64,000 nt of DNA, taken from the NCBI RefSeq assembly GCF_000785555.1, contig NZ_CP009129.1, positions 2,170,001 through 2,234,000 on the forward strand, read 5' to 3'. The translations under genes and the position numbers were made by a program. The notes below the pieces were generated by a model. It was given only the letters and a program-made list of their open reading frames with translations, had not been told where the DNA came from and did no database searches. Positions 42,090 through 50,759 of this stretch are shown here, in pieces. This DNA is from Planococcus sp. PAMC 21323 (lineage in GTDB: Bacteria; Bacillota; Bacilli; Bacillales_A; Planococcaceae). Positions within the stretch are counted from its first letter, which is position 1; the number at the start of each line of letters is the position of its first letter.

Positions 42090-42869
42090 ATGATTAAGAA
42101 ATTATCATTTATCACGTTATTTGCATCATCTGCGTTAGTACTGGGAGCTTGCGGAAGTTCTAGCGAAAAAGAATCAGGCTCTTCAGAGAAAAAAGAAACA
42201 TTAGAAATGGGAACATCTGCAGAATTTGCTCCATTCGAATCACGTAACCCTGAAGGCGATATTGTAGGCTTCGATATTGACCTTGCCAACCACATTGCAG
42301 ACGAACTAGGATACGAATTAGAAATTACAGATATGAAATTCGATGGCTTGATCGGTGCTTTGCAAAATGATCGTGTCGATATGGTTATTGCCGGTATGTC
42401 TGCAACTGATTCCCGTAAAGAAAACGTTGATTTCTCTACAGAATATAATCATTCGGGCGAAATGTTTGTGACAGCTAATGGATCTGAGCTATCAAGTCTT
42501 GAATCATTAGAAGGCAAAACAGTTGGTGTTCAGCTTGGAACAATACAAGAAGAAGGTGCGAAGAGCATCATCGCTGATGAGGGCATCAATTTTGAATTAA
42601 AAGCTTTAGACGATTCAGGCGCATTAATCCAAGAAATTTTGTCAGGCCGTATCGATGCTGCCTATATGGACAAGCAAGTTGCACTTGGTTATATCGAAGC
42701 GCAAGACCTTGGTGCATTTGATGACCCGACAACCGCTTCACCTGGTATGGCTGTGGCATTTCCTAAAGGCAGCGAGCTTGTAGAAGATGTCAATGCTATT
42801 CTCGCTGAAATGGAAGAAAGCGGCGCATTGGATGAATTAAAAGAAAAATGGTTGTCTGAAGAAGAGTAA
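42090..42869 (+). CDS. Polar amino acid ABC binding lipoprotein
   Basis: A 259-residue family 3 solute-binding protein, lipidated at C21 (LGAC). The ligand domain holds TSAEFAPFE (about 46-54), GFDIDLANHIADELGY (about 65-80), FDGLIGALQNDRVDMVIAGMS and the C-terminal AVAFPKGS. The residues resemble arginine/histidine/glutamine binders, but the ligand is not certain. GGGGGAA precedes the ATG. First gene of a three-gene importer operon. Confidence 0.92.
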   Translation: MIKKLSFITLFASSALVLGACGSSSEKESGSSEKKETLEMGTSAEFAPFESRNPEGDIVGFDIDLANHIADELGYELEITDMKFDGLIGALQNDRVDMVIAGMSATDSRKENVDFSTEYNHSGEMFVTANGSELSSLESLEGKTVGVQLGTIQEEGAKSIIADEGINFELKALDDSGALIQEILSGRIDAAYMDKQVALGYIEAQDLGAFDDPTTASPGMAVAFPKGSELVEDVNAILAEMEESGALDELKEKWLSEEE

Positions 42870-42897
42870 ATTTACTAGCAGAAAAGAGATGTAATCT

Positions 42898-43557
42898 ATG
42901 AATCTTGATTTTTCACAAATAGTTCCTTATATCCCTTTCATGTTGGAAGGGATATGGGTTACGTTAAAATTCGTGTTTTTCGCGATTATACTTGGATCGA
43001 TTCTCGGAACTTTATTGGCGTTATTTAAAATTGGTAGCATCAAACCGTTACGGTGGTTTGCTGATGCTTATACATCTATATTTCGTGGAACGCCGTTGAT
43101 TTTACAATTAATGATTATTTACTACTCGATCCCTCAGTTGACAGGGTTTGATATTTCACCATTCTTGTCAGCAATATTGGCATTTGGTCTTAATTCGTCT
43201 GCTTATATCTCGGAAATTATCCGGGCCGGAATTCAAGCAGTTGATAAAGGGCAAGTAGAAGCAGCACAAGCTCTAGGTGTTCCTTATAGCGCTATGATGA
43301 AAGACATCATTTTGCCTCAGGCTTTGAAAAACATTCTCCCTGCACTTATGAATGAATTTATCACTTTGACGAAAGAATCTGCGATTGTTTCAACCATTGG
43401 CTATCTTGATCTGATGAGACGTGCACAAGTAGTCGGTGCTGATTTGTTCCGAAACTTTGAGCCTTTATTATTTGTCGGTGTCATATATTGGTGTCTTGTA
43501 ATGGGCTTAACGATGATTGGACGAGTGTTTGAACGGAGGTTGAAACAAAGTGATTGA
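42898..43557 (+). CDS. Polar amino acid ABC permease
   Basis: A 219-residue permease with about five membrane helices and the HisM/GlnP signature: [20 protein letters not shown] (about 62-81), [19 protein letters not shown] (about 101-119) and EAAQALG followed by the coupling EAA loop. Forms a homodimer with the ATPase encoded next. It ends overlapping the ATPase start by eight bases. Confidence 0.94.
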   Translation: MNLDFSQIVPYIPFMLEGIWVTLKFVFFAIILGSILGTLLALFKIGSIKPLRWFADAYTSIFRGTPLILQLMIIYYSIPQLTGFDISPFLSAILAFGLNSSAYISEIIRAGIQAVDKGQVEAAQALGVPYSAMMKDIILPQALKNILPALMNEFITLTKESAIVSTIGYLDLMRRAQVVGADLFRNFEPLLFVGVIYWCLVMGLTMIGRVFERRLKQSD

Positions 43558-44272
43558 TGTACAAAATTTATACAAAAAGTTTGGCACGAACGAAGTACTT
43601 AGTGATATTTCAGCTACTGTTAAAAAAGGTGAAGTCGTTTCGATTATCGGTCCCTCTGGTTCCGGTAAATCTACTTTCTTGCGTTGCTTAAATTTGTTGG
43701 AAGTTCCGACTTCTGGTTCTATTGAAATTAACGGCAAAAGCTTAACTGCTTCTAAAAAAACAATTCACAAAATCCGTCAAGAAATTGGGATGGTGTTTCA
43801 GCACTTTCATTTATTCCCTCATTTAACGGTGCTGGAGAATCTAACATACGCCCCGATTAAAGCAAAAGGGATGAAAAAAGCAGAAGCAGAAATGAAAGCT
43901 CGACTTTTACTTGAACGCGTCGGCTTATCGGAAAAAGAAAAAGCATATCCAAATAGCTTGTCTGGTGGTCAGAAACAGCGTGTAGCAATTGCTCGTGCGT
44001 TGGCAATGGAACCGGAACTCATGCTGTTTGATGAACCGACATCCGCTCTTGATCCTGAAATGGTGAAAGAAGTGCTCGACGTAATGAAAGATTTAGCGCA
44101 ATCGGGTATGACAATGGTTGTAGTAACACATGAGATGGGCTTTGCTCGTGAAGTTGCGGACCGCGTTTTATTTTTAGATCACGGTGTACTAGTCGAAGAA
44201 GGGCAACCGATTGAATTTTTCAGTAACCCCAAAACCACACGTGCAAAAGATTTTCTGGATAAAGTGCTGTAA
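43550..44272 (+). CDS. Polar amino acid ABC ATPase
   Basis: A 240-residue ATP-binding subunit. Walker [13 protein letters not shown] (about 32-43), Q-loop [11 protein letters not shown], signature LSGGQKQR, Walker [15 protein letters not shown] and the switch histidine in VVVTHEMG. The start is a GTG at 43550, ten bases after GGAGG, within the permease gene. Closest in character to GlnQ/ArtP/HisP. Confidence 0.95.
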   Translation: MIDVQNLYKKFGTNEVLSDISATVKKGEVVSIIGPSGSGKSTFLRCLNLLEVPTSGSIEINGKSLTASKKTIHKIRQEIGMVFQHFHLFPHLTVLENLTYAPIKAKGMKKAEAEMKARLLLERVGLSEKEKAYPNSLSGGQKQRVAIARALAMEPELMLFDEPTSALDPEMVKEVLDVMKDLAQSGMTMVVVTHEMGFAREVADRVLFLDHGVLVEEGQPIEFFSNPKTTRAKDFLDKVL

Positions 44273-44303
44273 CAGGTGTCCTCTGGGGCACCTGCTTTTT
44301 TTG
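44273..44303 (+). terminator. Terminator of the amino acid ABC operon
   Basis: ACAGGTGTCC-tct-GGGGCACCTGCTTTTTTT, directly after the operon's last stop. Confidence 0.87.
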
Positions 44304-44347
44304 TTCATTCGATGCTCAAATGTTGAACGAATCTTCTACCTTACACA

Positions 44348-44356
44348 TGTTATAAT
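44348..44356 (+). promoter_or_regulatory. Extended -10 promoter of the membrane-anchored unknown
   Basis: TGTTATAAT (44348-44356) is an extended -10 element; no good -35 lies at the usual distance. The downstream gene starts 39 bases later. Confidence 0.5.
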
Positions 44357-44394
44357 CAGTTCTGGTAATCTTGCAGAAAACAGAGGTGGAAAAC

Positions 44395-45279
44395 GTGTTT
44401 AGAAAAATAGTGATTTTAATAGGAGTAGTATTTTTCATGTCGCTGTTCATTTTTACAGCCGTCATGTTTTTAAAAAACGAAGTGGAACTTTACTCAAAAG
44501 ACAATGTAATTTTAACACTTGATAAACCAACGTTCATTACGCTAAATGAACCTGATGTAAGTAAGAACGGGTCCGACACTAGACAACTTTATGAAATGAC
44601 ATTTCTCGGCTTGAATGTTGGAACTTATACACTTGTTGACCGTTCACTTTCTAACGGGACTTCGATTATTTTTGAAGAAATCGATAATACTAGTTGGATT
44701 CCTTACACATTTTCAATGAATATTAACGGTCTTGCAGATTCAGATTTTAAATCGTGGAACCCCGAACCAATAGTCCGACTCGATGAAGCAGTTTATGGTT
44801 CTGACCCGACTACTAATCCTTATGGCACCTTCACCACTCCAAACGGCGAAATGCTCATTGGGAATGTGTATGTATCACGAAATCTTCAACTTGGTAATGG
44901 CAATTGGGTTCAGGAATTGCGTCATGAAATTACCGATCTTACGCTTGAAGAAGGTGTCTTATCGAAAAACCTTTGGCTCCCTCCTAAACACATAAGCCAA
45001 ACTTGGTTAATGGCTTCATCAGCGCCTTTATTTGATAATGAAGAAATAGAAGATGATTGGATTGACTTTTCACTAAAAAATCGTCTATCTCAGTCCAACT
45101 GGCTTACACCTGAAGGTCCTTTAGTTAAACTCGAATTGACTGATGATCCTCGCACTCAGCTCGCTTACTCATACATTGATAAGCGAACAGCTGACTTAAC
45201 TTCTTTAGAATGGTATGAAACATCACCTAGCTTATTTTTTGAATCCATGGTGTTAAATGCAGAAACAAACCAACAATAA
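44395..45279 (+). CDS. Unknown membrane-anchored extracellular protein
   Basis: A 294-residue protein with one N-terminal membrane helix (about 5-28: IVILIGVVFFMSLFIFTAV) and a large, mainly beta-type outer part. No cysteine lipobox is present, so it is anchored by an uncleaved signal. I do not recognise any family motif. The start is a GTG at 44395 behind AGAGGTGG; the frame is open to 44371 without a site. It stands alone between the amino acid importer and a small unknown gene, with its own -10 and terminator. Confidence 0.65.
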   Translation: MFRKIVILIGVVFFMSLFIFTAVMFLKNEVELYSKDNVILTLDKPTFITLNEPDVSKNGSDTRQLYEMTFLGLNVGTYTLVDRSLSNGTSIIFEEIDNTSWIPYTFSMNINGLADSDFKSWNPEPIVRLDEAVYGSDPTTNPYGTFTTPNGEMLIGNVYVSRNLQLGNGNWVQELRHEITDLTLEEGVLSKNLWLPPKHISQTWLMASSAPLFDNEEIEDDWIDFSLKNRLSQSNWLTPEGPLVKLELTDDPRTQLAYSYIDKRTADLTSLEWYETSPSLFFESMVLNAETNQQ

Positions 45280-45282
45280 AAC

Positions 45283-45330
45283 CGATGCTTTAAAAGTCTA
45301 TGAACAATGACTTTTAAAGCATCTCTTTTA
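45283..45330 (+). terminator. Terminator of the membrane-anchored unknown
   Basis: GATGCTTTAAAAGTC-tatgaacaat-GACTTTTAAAGCATC then TCTTTTATT. Confidence 0.9.
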
Positions 45331-45462
45331 TTGATATTAATCAACGTTAGTAAAGCCATTCCTTCGCTATTAAACAAAATATTCTGTATAATAGAGATGA
45401 AGGGTAATTCTTGTTTTAGTTGTCCCATGATTGGTGATTATTAAATGAGGAGGTTGGTCATA

Positions 45463-45633
45463 ATGGAACACAAAGTACTTGATCCACGTGAAGTTGAACT
45501 TCGTCTAGATGAAGATTTTAATGCGATTCTGAATATGATTGGCGAAGGAGCACCTGTATTTTCATTTGATGAAAAAGAAAAAATATTTAGAGCACAACAA
45601 CGTGATGAAAAGATAGCTAAAGAACTTCACTAA
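45463..45633 (+). CDS. Small unknown protein, 56 residues
   Basis: MEHKVLDPREVELRLDEDF begins a soluble, charged 56-residue protein ending AQQRDEKIAKELH. GAGGAGG lies nine bases before the ATG at 45463; a TATAAT at 45389-45394 may be its -10. A good terminator follows. The expression signals make it a real gene; I do not know its family or role. Confidence 0.65.
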   Translation: MEHKVLDPREVELRLDEDFNAILNMIGEGAPVFSFDEKEKIFRAQQRDEKIAKELH

Positions 45634-45643
45634 TAAAGCTAAG

Positions 45644-45676
45644 TCGCTTTTCCAAAATAGGGAAAAGCGATTTTTT
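45644..45676 (+). terminator. Terminator of the 56-residue gene
   Basis: TCGCTTTTCC-aaaata-GGGAAAAGCGATTTTTT. Confidence 0.88.
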
Positions 45677-45680
45677 ATGC

Positions 45681-45712
45681 AAAAAAAACTCCTGCTCTGA
45701 GAACAGGAGTTT
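45681..45712 (-). terminator. Terminator of the LLM oxidoreductase gene
   Basis: On the minus strand, AACTCCTG-ttctcagag-CAGGAGTTTTTTTT, just after the stop at 45716. Confidence 0.87.
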
Positions 45713-45715
45713 CAT

Positions 45716-46723
45716 TTATTTCATCATTTCCGCCAAATAATTGTATGATTGGAGCCGCTCTTCATGATAGAAGATCGGTGAATGGACAATCACTTCATGG
45801 GCACGTGTTTTTAAGATAAAGTTTTTCAACTTTTGCTTAACAAGGTCAGGTGTTCCGACAATCATCGATTCAGAATTTAATTTATCTCGGAAAATGGCAA
45901 TTTCACGGTCTGACCAAACATCTTCTAATTTATCAATTGGTGGTTGGAATGTTGTTGGTTCCCCTCTCATTAATGAGAACATTTGTTGTTGCGAAGAAGT
46001 CGCTAACCATTCCGCGCGTTCTTGTGTTTCGGCAACAATTACATTCACACCTAGCATTGCATATGGTTCGGCCAACGCTTTTGACGGTTTAAAGTTTTGA
46101 TGATAAAGCTGTAAGGCTTGCATCATATAATCTGGTGCAAAATGACTTGCAAATGAAAACGGCAACCCTTTTAATGCAGCAAGCTGTGCACTAAACCCGC
46201 TCGATCCAAGAAGCCACAGTGGCACGTTCATATTTGTTCCCGGGAAAGCGCGCACGCGGCCCACTGGATTTTCTGAAAAGTAATTTTCTAATTCTGCTAC
46301 TTGTTGCGGAAAATCTTCGCCATTGCTTTGCAAACTACGGCGCAATGCATGAGCGGTCGCTTGGTCACTTCCTGGCGCACGCCCTAAGCCTAAGTCGATG
46401 CGTCCTGGATAAATGGTTTCCAGCGTACCAAACTGTTCAGCAATCACCAATGGTGCGTGATTTGGAAGCATAACGCCACCTGAACCTACACGAATCGAGT
46501 TGGTTGCTCCTGCAATGTGACCGATCAGTACAGAAGTAGCCGAACTACCAATTCCCGGCATGTTGTGATGTTCAGCTAACCAAAAACGATTAAAACCTAG
46601 TGACTCCACGTGTTGAGCCAAATCCACACTATTTTTGAATGCTTGTGCCGTTTCAGCACCTTCATTGATTGGTGCTAAATCGAGGACAGACAATGGAATA
46701 TTTTCGAATTTCTTAATTTGCAT
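45716..46723 (-). CDS. Luciferase-like (LLM) flavin oxidoreductase
   Basis: A 335-residue TIM-barrel flavin-dependent oxidoreductase of the MsnO8/YvbT-like subgroup. [13 protein letters not shown] (about 10-22), [40 protein letters not shown] (in parts: [13 protein letters not shown]) and [15 protein letters not shown] are characteristic. Substrate unknown; relatives use FMN or FMNH2 supplied by a reductase. The ATG at 46723 is preferred over a GTG four codons upstream that overlaps the AGGAG site. Single gene, divergent from the methionine genes. Confidence 0.88.
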   Translation of the reverse strand: MQIKKFENIPLSVLDLAPINEGAETAQAFKNSVDLAQHVESLGFNRFWLAEHHNMPGIGSSATSVLIGHIAGATNSIRVGSGGVMLPNHAPLVIAEQFGTLETIYPGRIDLGLGRAPGSDQATAHALRRSLQSNGEDFPQQVAELENYFSENPVGRVRAFPGTNMNVPLWLLGSSGFSAQLAALKGLPFSFASHFAPDYMMQALQLYHQNFKPSKALAEPYAMLGVNVIVAETQERAEWLATSSQQQMFSLMRGEPTTFQPPIDKLEDVWSDREIAIFRDKLNSESMIVGTPDLVKQKLKNFILKTRAHEVIVHSPIFYHEERLQSYNYLAEMMK

Positions 46724-46874
46724 AATAACCTTCACTCCTATTCCTCTCCATTGTAGCGATGTTTAATGAATACATCCTTTTTTTTGCTCAGACTTTGAAA
46801 AATGGTAGCTGCATTATCGCTTCTAATCTGCTTGCCTCTTTTTTCTTTTTATTCAAACTAATTAAAATTCTTTC

Positions 46875-46903
46875 TTGCTTTCCTCTATCAAATGATTTAT
46901 GAT
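46875..46903 (+). promoter_or_regulatory. Promoter of the metI-metC leader
   Basis: TTGCTT (46875-46880), 17 bases and TATGAT (46898-46903), about 45 bases before the riboswitch aptamer. Confidence 0.7.
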
Positions 46904-46945
46904 AAGGAACATCGAAACAGTAACACCACCAATTTAATAAGATAT

Positions 46946-47050
46946 TTCTTATCTAGAGAGACGGAGGGATTTGGCCCTATGAAGTCTCAGCAACCAGTCT
47001 GACGAAGACTACGGTGCTAAATCCAATAGGCTTTGCCTAGCAGATGAGAA
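46946..47050 (+). ncRNA. SAM-I (S-box) riboswitch aptamer
   Basis: The leader shows the S-box core: P1 strands TTCTTATCT and AGATGAGAA enclose AGAGAGACGGAGGGA, the GCCCTATGAAGTCTCAGCAACC segment (in parts: CTATGAAGTCTCAGCAACC), and GGTGCTAAATCC before a P4 hairpin TAGGCTTTGCCTA. This order and these conserved bases are those of the SAM-I class, which turns off methionine and cysteine genes when S-adenosylmethionine is plentiful. Confidence 0.96.
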
Positions 47051-47064
47051 GAATGTGTTTCCTG

Positions 47065-47105
47065 ATAGGGGCTTTCTTCTTTTATGAAGAAAGCCCCTAT
47101 TTTAT
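47065..47105 (+). terminator. Riboswitch-controlled terminator
   Basis: ATAGGGGCTTTCTTC-ttttat-GAAGAAAGCCCCTAT then TTTATT, between the aptamer and metI. SAM binding is expected to favour it. Confidence 0.92.
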
Positions 47106-47124
47106 TGCGGAGAGGATGAGCAAA

Positions 47125-48258
47125 ATGACAAAGCAGAGTTTAGAAACTTTATTGGTTCAATTGGGTAATCGCAGTGATGACACAACTGGAGCAGTAAACC
47201 CACCTATATACTTATCCACCGCTTATGCGCATCAAGGACTGGGTCAATCAACTGGTTTTGATTACACTCGGACTAAAAATCCGACACGTTCTGTTTTAGA
47301 AGAAGGGTTTGCTAAACTTGAAGGGGCTGATGCTGCCTATGCTTGTAGTTCTGGAATGGCGGCTATTCAATTGGTTTTATCTTTGTTCCGTCCAGGTGAT
47401 GAATTATTAGTACCGGAAGATATTTACGGTGGTACATATCGTTTATTGGATCATTTTTCAGCGACTTATAATATCCATCCAATCTACGCTGAATTTAAAA
47501 ACGTACAAGATACAGAGAATAAAATAACGGCAAATACACGAGCTCTTTTTATCGAAACGCCTACAAATCCGCTTATGCAGGAAATCGACCTTATCGCTTT
47601 TGCTGCGTTAGCTAAAAAGCATAAACTTCTATTAATAGTAGATAATACGTTTTTAACCCCTTTTTTCCAACAACCAATTCAACTTGGAGCAGACATTGTA
47701 ATTCACAGCGCTACAAAATATATCGGGGGTCATAATGACGTATTGGCTGGACTTGTTGTCGCTAAAGGAGACAAAATTTGCGACAAACTCGCTACATTTC
47801 ATAACTCTGTTGGTGCTGTTCTCTCCCCTTTCGACTCTTGGCTATTGGTTCGAGGATTAAAGACATTACCCTTACGCATGAGACAGCACGAAGCGAATGC
47901 CAAAGCAATTGCAGAATTCTTATCTCGTCAGCCGCAAGTTTCAGACGTATTATATCCAGGTAAGGGCGGTATGCTATCTTTCCGGTTGCAGGAAGAATTT
48001 TGGATTGGACCATTCTTAGAAAGGATCAAGCTCATCACGTTTGCTGAAAGTCTTGGCGGCGTCGAAAGCTTTATCACTTACCCTGCCACTCAAACTCATG
48101 CAGATATTCCTTTTGAAGAACGTACAAAACGTGGCGTATGCAATCGTTTATTGCGCTTCTCTGTTGGCGTTGAACTAGTAGATGATTTAATCGCTGACCT
48201 AACACAAGCATTTTCAAAATTGAAAGAGGAGGTTGTTGAATATGACCGATCGTATTGA
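47125..48258 (+). CDS. metI: Cystathionine gamma-synthase / O-acetylhomoserine thiolyase
   Basis: A 377-residue PLP enzyme of the Cys/Met metabolism family, matching Bacillus MetI in length and motifs: SSGMAAIQLVLSLF (about 80-93), TPTNPLMQEIDL, the PLP lysine in VIHSATKYIGGHND, and the long MetI-specific YPGKGGMLSFRLQ and TFAESLGGVESFITYPATQTH (in parts). It makes cystathionine or homocysteine from an activated homoserine ester. The start at 47125 (MTKQSLETLL) is spaced eight bases from AGAGG; an ATG nine bases earlier abuts the site. Controlled by the SAM riboswitch. Confidence 0.95.
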   Translation: MTKQSLETLLVQLGNRSDDTTGAVNPPIYLSTAYAHQGLGQSTGFDYTRTKNPTRSVLEEGFAKLEGADAAYACSSGMAAIQLVLSLFRPGDELLVPEDIYGGTYRLLDHFSATYNIHPIYAEFKNVQDTENKITANTRALFIETPTNPLMQEIDLIAFAALAKKHKLLLIVDNTFLTPFFQQPIQLGADIVIHSATKYIGGHNDVLAGLVVAKGDKICDKLATFHNSVGAVLSPFDSWLLVRGLKTLPLRMRQHEANAKAIAEFLSRQPQVSDVLYPGKGGMLSFRLQEEFWIGPFLERIKLITFAESLGGVESFITYPATQTHADIPFEERTKRGVCNRLLRFSVGVELVDDLIADLTQAFSKLKEEVVEYDRSY

Positions 48259-49414
48259 AACCAAGTTTATTCACTCTACCGGAGTTGATCCAATCACTGG
48301 GGCCGTTAACGTACCGATCTATTTGTCTTCTACATTTCATCAGAAAAGCTTAGACTCATTTGGACCTTTTGATTATAGCCGCTCAGGTAACCCTACACGT
48401 CTCGCACTTGAAGAAACGATCGCAGAACTCGAAGGCGGCACGCGTGGTTTTGCCTTTTCCTCAGGGATGGCTGCTATCTCTTCTGCGTTTATGCTCCTAT
48501 CTTCCGGTGATCATGTCCTAGTTTCCGAAGACGTATATGGTGGAACTTATCGTTTTATCACTGAAGTTTTAGATAAATTCAAGATTGAGTATACATTTGT
48601 TAATATGACCGATTTAAATGCTATGGCCAATGCTATAAAACCTAATACAAAAGTTATTTATTTAGAAACACCTTCAAACCCTGTAATGAACATTACAGAT
48701 ATCGAAATTGCTGCAAAATTAGCAAAAGCCAATGGTTGCTTAACATTTGTCGACAATACATTTATGACACCCCTTTATCAAAACCCTTTAGAACTCGGTG
48801 CCGATATTGTTTTGCATAGCGCAACTAAATTTTTATCTGGTCATAGTGACATTATTGCCGGACTGGCCGTTACAAATGACGAAGATCTCGGCAATCGGTT
48901 AGGTTTTATCCAAAACACCTTTGGTTCTGTTTTAGGTGTTCAAGATTCTTATTTGCTAATTCAAGGCATTAAAACTTTAGGGGCGCGCTTAACTCAATCG
49001 ACCGAATCAGCTCGACTAATTGCTGAATTTTTACACAGCCATCCATTAATCGAAGAAGTTTATTATCCTGGATTTTCATTCCATCCGGGTAATCCGATTC
49101 ACGAACGTCAGGCGAAAAGCGCAGGAGCCGTCTTCTCCTTCCGCTTAGCTGATAAAAAATCGGCTCGTATTTTTGTTGAACACTTAAGAATCCCAATATT
49201 TGCGGTCAGTTTAGGTGCAGTTGAATCAATATTATCGTACCCGTCAACCATGTCCCACGGTTCTATGCCTCGAGAAGAACGTGAAAAACGCGGAATCACT
49301 GACGGCTTATTACGCTATTCAGTCGGCCTTGAACATTCCGACGACTTGATACAAGATTTAACTCAAGCGCTTGTGCAAGTCGCACGCCGTAAAGGTTTAA
49401 GTATCGCTAATTAA
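48242..49414 (+). CDS. metC: Cystathionine beta-lyase
   Basis: A 390-residue PLP enzyme, equal in length to Bacillus MetC, cleaving cystathionine to homocysteine. FDYSRSGNPTRLALEE (about 42-57), SSGMAAISSAF (about 76-86), the PLP lysine in VLHSATKFLSGHSD and SLGAVESILSYPSTMSHG near 325 are present. GAGGAGG lies nine bases before the ATG at 48242, inside metI, so the two genes overlap by 17 bases and are coupled. Confidence 0.95.
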   Translation: MTDRIETKFIHSTGVDPITGAVNVPIYLSSTFHQKSLDSFGPFDYSRSGNPTRLALEETIAELEGGTRGFAFSSGMAAISSAFMLLSSGDHVLVSEDVYGGTYRFITEVLDKFKIEYTFVNMTDLNAMANAIKPNTKVIYLETPSNPVMNITDIEIAAKLAKANGCLTFVDNTFMTPLYQNPLELGADIVLHSATKFLSGHSDIIAGLAVTNDEDLGNRLGFIQNTFGSVLGVQDSYLLIQGIKTLGARLTQSTESARLIAEFLHSHPLIEEVYYPGFSFHPGNPIHERQAKSAGAVFSFRLADKKSARIFVEHLRIPIFAVSLGAVESILSYPSTMSHGSMPREEREKRGITDGLLRYSVGLEHSDDLIQDLTQALVQVARRKGLSIAN

Positions 49415-49437
49415 ATAACTCCCTTACTAAATTGAAG

Positions 49438-49476
49438 ACATCTTCTACCAACTCGGTAAAAGATGTTTTTTGTTTT
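49438..49476 (+). terminator. metI-metC terminator
   Basis: ACATCTTctACC-aactc-GGTaaAAGATGT followed by TTTTTGTTTTTG. Confidence 0.85.
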
Positions 49477-49542
49477 TGAATCATTCAAATTTCATATTTT
49501 ACTTTTTTAGACACAACTCTAAAAAAAATCACATCCTTAGCT

Positions 49543-49561
49543 GATAATGATTGACATTCTC
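49543..49561 (+). promoter_or_regulatory. Fur box 1
   Basis: GATAATGATTGACATTCTC matches 15 of 19 bases of the Fur consensus (GATAATGATAATCATTATC). It covers the -35 of the iron transporter promoter. Confidence 0.8.
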
Positions 49562-49578
49562 AATTAGCTCTTTATAAT
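49551..49578 (+). promoter_or_regulatory. Promoter of the iron ABC operon
   Basis: Perfect TTGACA (49551-49556), 16 bases and perfect TATAAT (49573-49578), 60 bases before the binding-protein start. It is overlapped by Fur box 1 and followed by Fur box 2. Confidence 0.88.
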
Positions 49579-49585
49579 TGAGGTT

Positions 49586-49604
49586 GAGAATGATTTTCAT
49601 TTAC
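49586..49604 (+). promoter_or_regulatory. Fur box 2
   Basis: GAGAATGATTTTCATTTAC matches 14 of 19 bases of the Fur consensus and lies just downstream of the -10, around +2 to +20. Confidence 0.72.
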
Positions 49605-49637
49605 CTTCTCAACTACATATTAAAGGGAGAGACATCC

Positions 49638-50687
49638 ATGAAGAAATCTTTATACCTTATCATAGCGTTATTGCTTCTTGTTTTAACTGCATGCGGAACC
49701 GACGATGCAGCTGAACAAAAAGAAGAAACAGATAGCAATGAAGTTAACCTATATACAGCAAGACATTATGACGTAGACGACGAACTATATAAAAAATTCG
49801 AAGAAGAAACAGGTATTAAAGTTAACTTGATCAAAGGCGATGCAGACGAATTACTTGAACGCATCAAGCGTGAAGGCGACGCTACTGAAGCAGATTTATT
49901 CTTAACTGCTGATGCTGGTCGTTTATACCGTGCTAAAGAAGATGACTTATTGCAAGCTGTAACAAGTGACTTACTAGAAGAGCAAATTCCTGAAAACTAT
50001 CGTGATACAGACCAAATGTGGTACGGTTTAACTAAACGTGCTCGGGTGCTTGTTTATAACCAAGACACAGTAACACCTGAAGAGTTATCAACTTACGAAG
50101 CATTAACTGAAGACGAGTGGAATGGTCGTGTATTAATCCGTAGCTCTGAAAACATCTACAACCAATCTTTACTTGCTTCATTTATCGAAATTGATGGTGA
50201 AGAAAAAGCAAAAAAATGGGCTGCAGGATTAGTTAACAACTTCGCACGTGATCCTGAAGGTGGAGATCGTGACCAAGCAAAAGCGATTGCTGCTGGCATC
50301 GGTGATGTTGCAATCATGAACAGCTACTATTTCGGTCAAATGTTAAACTCTGAAGACGCTGCTGAAGTTGAAGTTGCAGAAGGTCTTGGAATTTACTTCC
50401 CGAACCAAGAAACTACTGGAACTCACGTTAACATTAGTGGGGCAGGTGTCATTAAAACTGCTAAAAACAAAGAAAATGCAATAAAATTACTTGAATTCCT
50501 TTCTGCACCTGAAGCTCAAGGGACTTTTGCAGAAGCTAACTATGAATACCCAGTAAACTCAAGCGTAGAACCTTCTGAGCTACTAACATCATGGGGTGAA
50601 TTCAAAGAACAAGATATCCCTCTTTCTTCACTAGGAGATAATAATGCCAAGTCGATTTTAATCTTTAACGAAGTAGGCTGGAAATAA
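49638..50687 (+). CDS. Fe(III) ABC binding lipoprotein (FutA/FbpA-like)
   Basis: A 349-residue lipoprotein with lipobox LTAC and a ferric-binding type 1 periplasmic fold. NLYTARHYDVDDELYKKFEEETG (shown in parts: LYTARHYDVDDEL) gives the first ligand-loop tyrosine/histidine; SENIYNQSLLASFI, IMNSYYFGQML near 230 supplies the paired tyrosines that bind iron. AAAGGGAGAG lies before the ATG at 49638; the frame extends to 49578 but that would put the start in the promoter. Binds ferric ion for the permease below. Fur boxes upstream support iron control. Confidence 0.9.
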   Translation: MKKSLYLIIALLLLVLTACGTDDAAEQKEETDSNEVNLYTARHYDVDDELYKKFEEETGIKVNLIKGDADELLERIKREGDATEADLFLTADAGRLYRAKEDDLLQAVTSDLLEEQIPENYRDTDQMWYGLTKRARVLVYNQDTVTPEELSTYEALTEDEWNGRVLIRSSENIYNQSLLASFIEIDGEEKAKKWAAGLVNNFARDPEGGDRDQAKAIAAGIGDVAIMNSYYFGQMLNSEDAAEVEVAEGLGIYFPNQETTGTHVNISGAGVIKTAKNKENAIKLLEFLSAPEAQGTFAEANYEYPVNSSVEPSELLTSWGEFKEQDIPLSSLGDNNAKSILIFNEVGWK

Positions 50688-50697
50688 TCTAAAAGCT

Positions 50698-50732
50698 ATT
50701 CCCTTGCCGTATCCTATAACGGCAAGGGATTT
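50698..50732 (+). terminator. Intercistronic hairpin after the iron binding protein
   Basis: TTCCCTTGCCGT-atcctata-ACGGCAAGGGAT followed by TTCTG. It likely limits readthrough into the permease genes or stabilises the binding-protein mRNA. Confidence 0.7.
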
Positions 50733-50759
50733 CTGACGATTGGAAAGGTGATTAATGCT

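Noticed and set aside
47044-47124. N-terminal extension of MetI into the leader
   Set aside because: It would run through the riboswitch terminator hairpin; the ATG at 47125 has the right site and matches MetI length.
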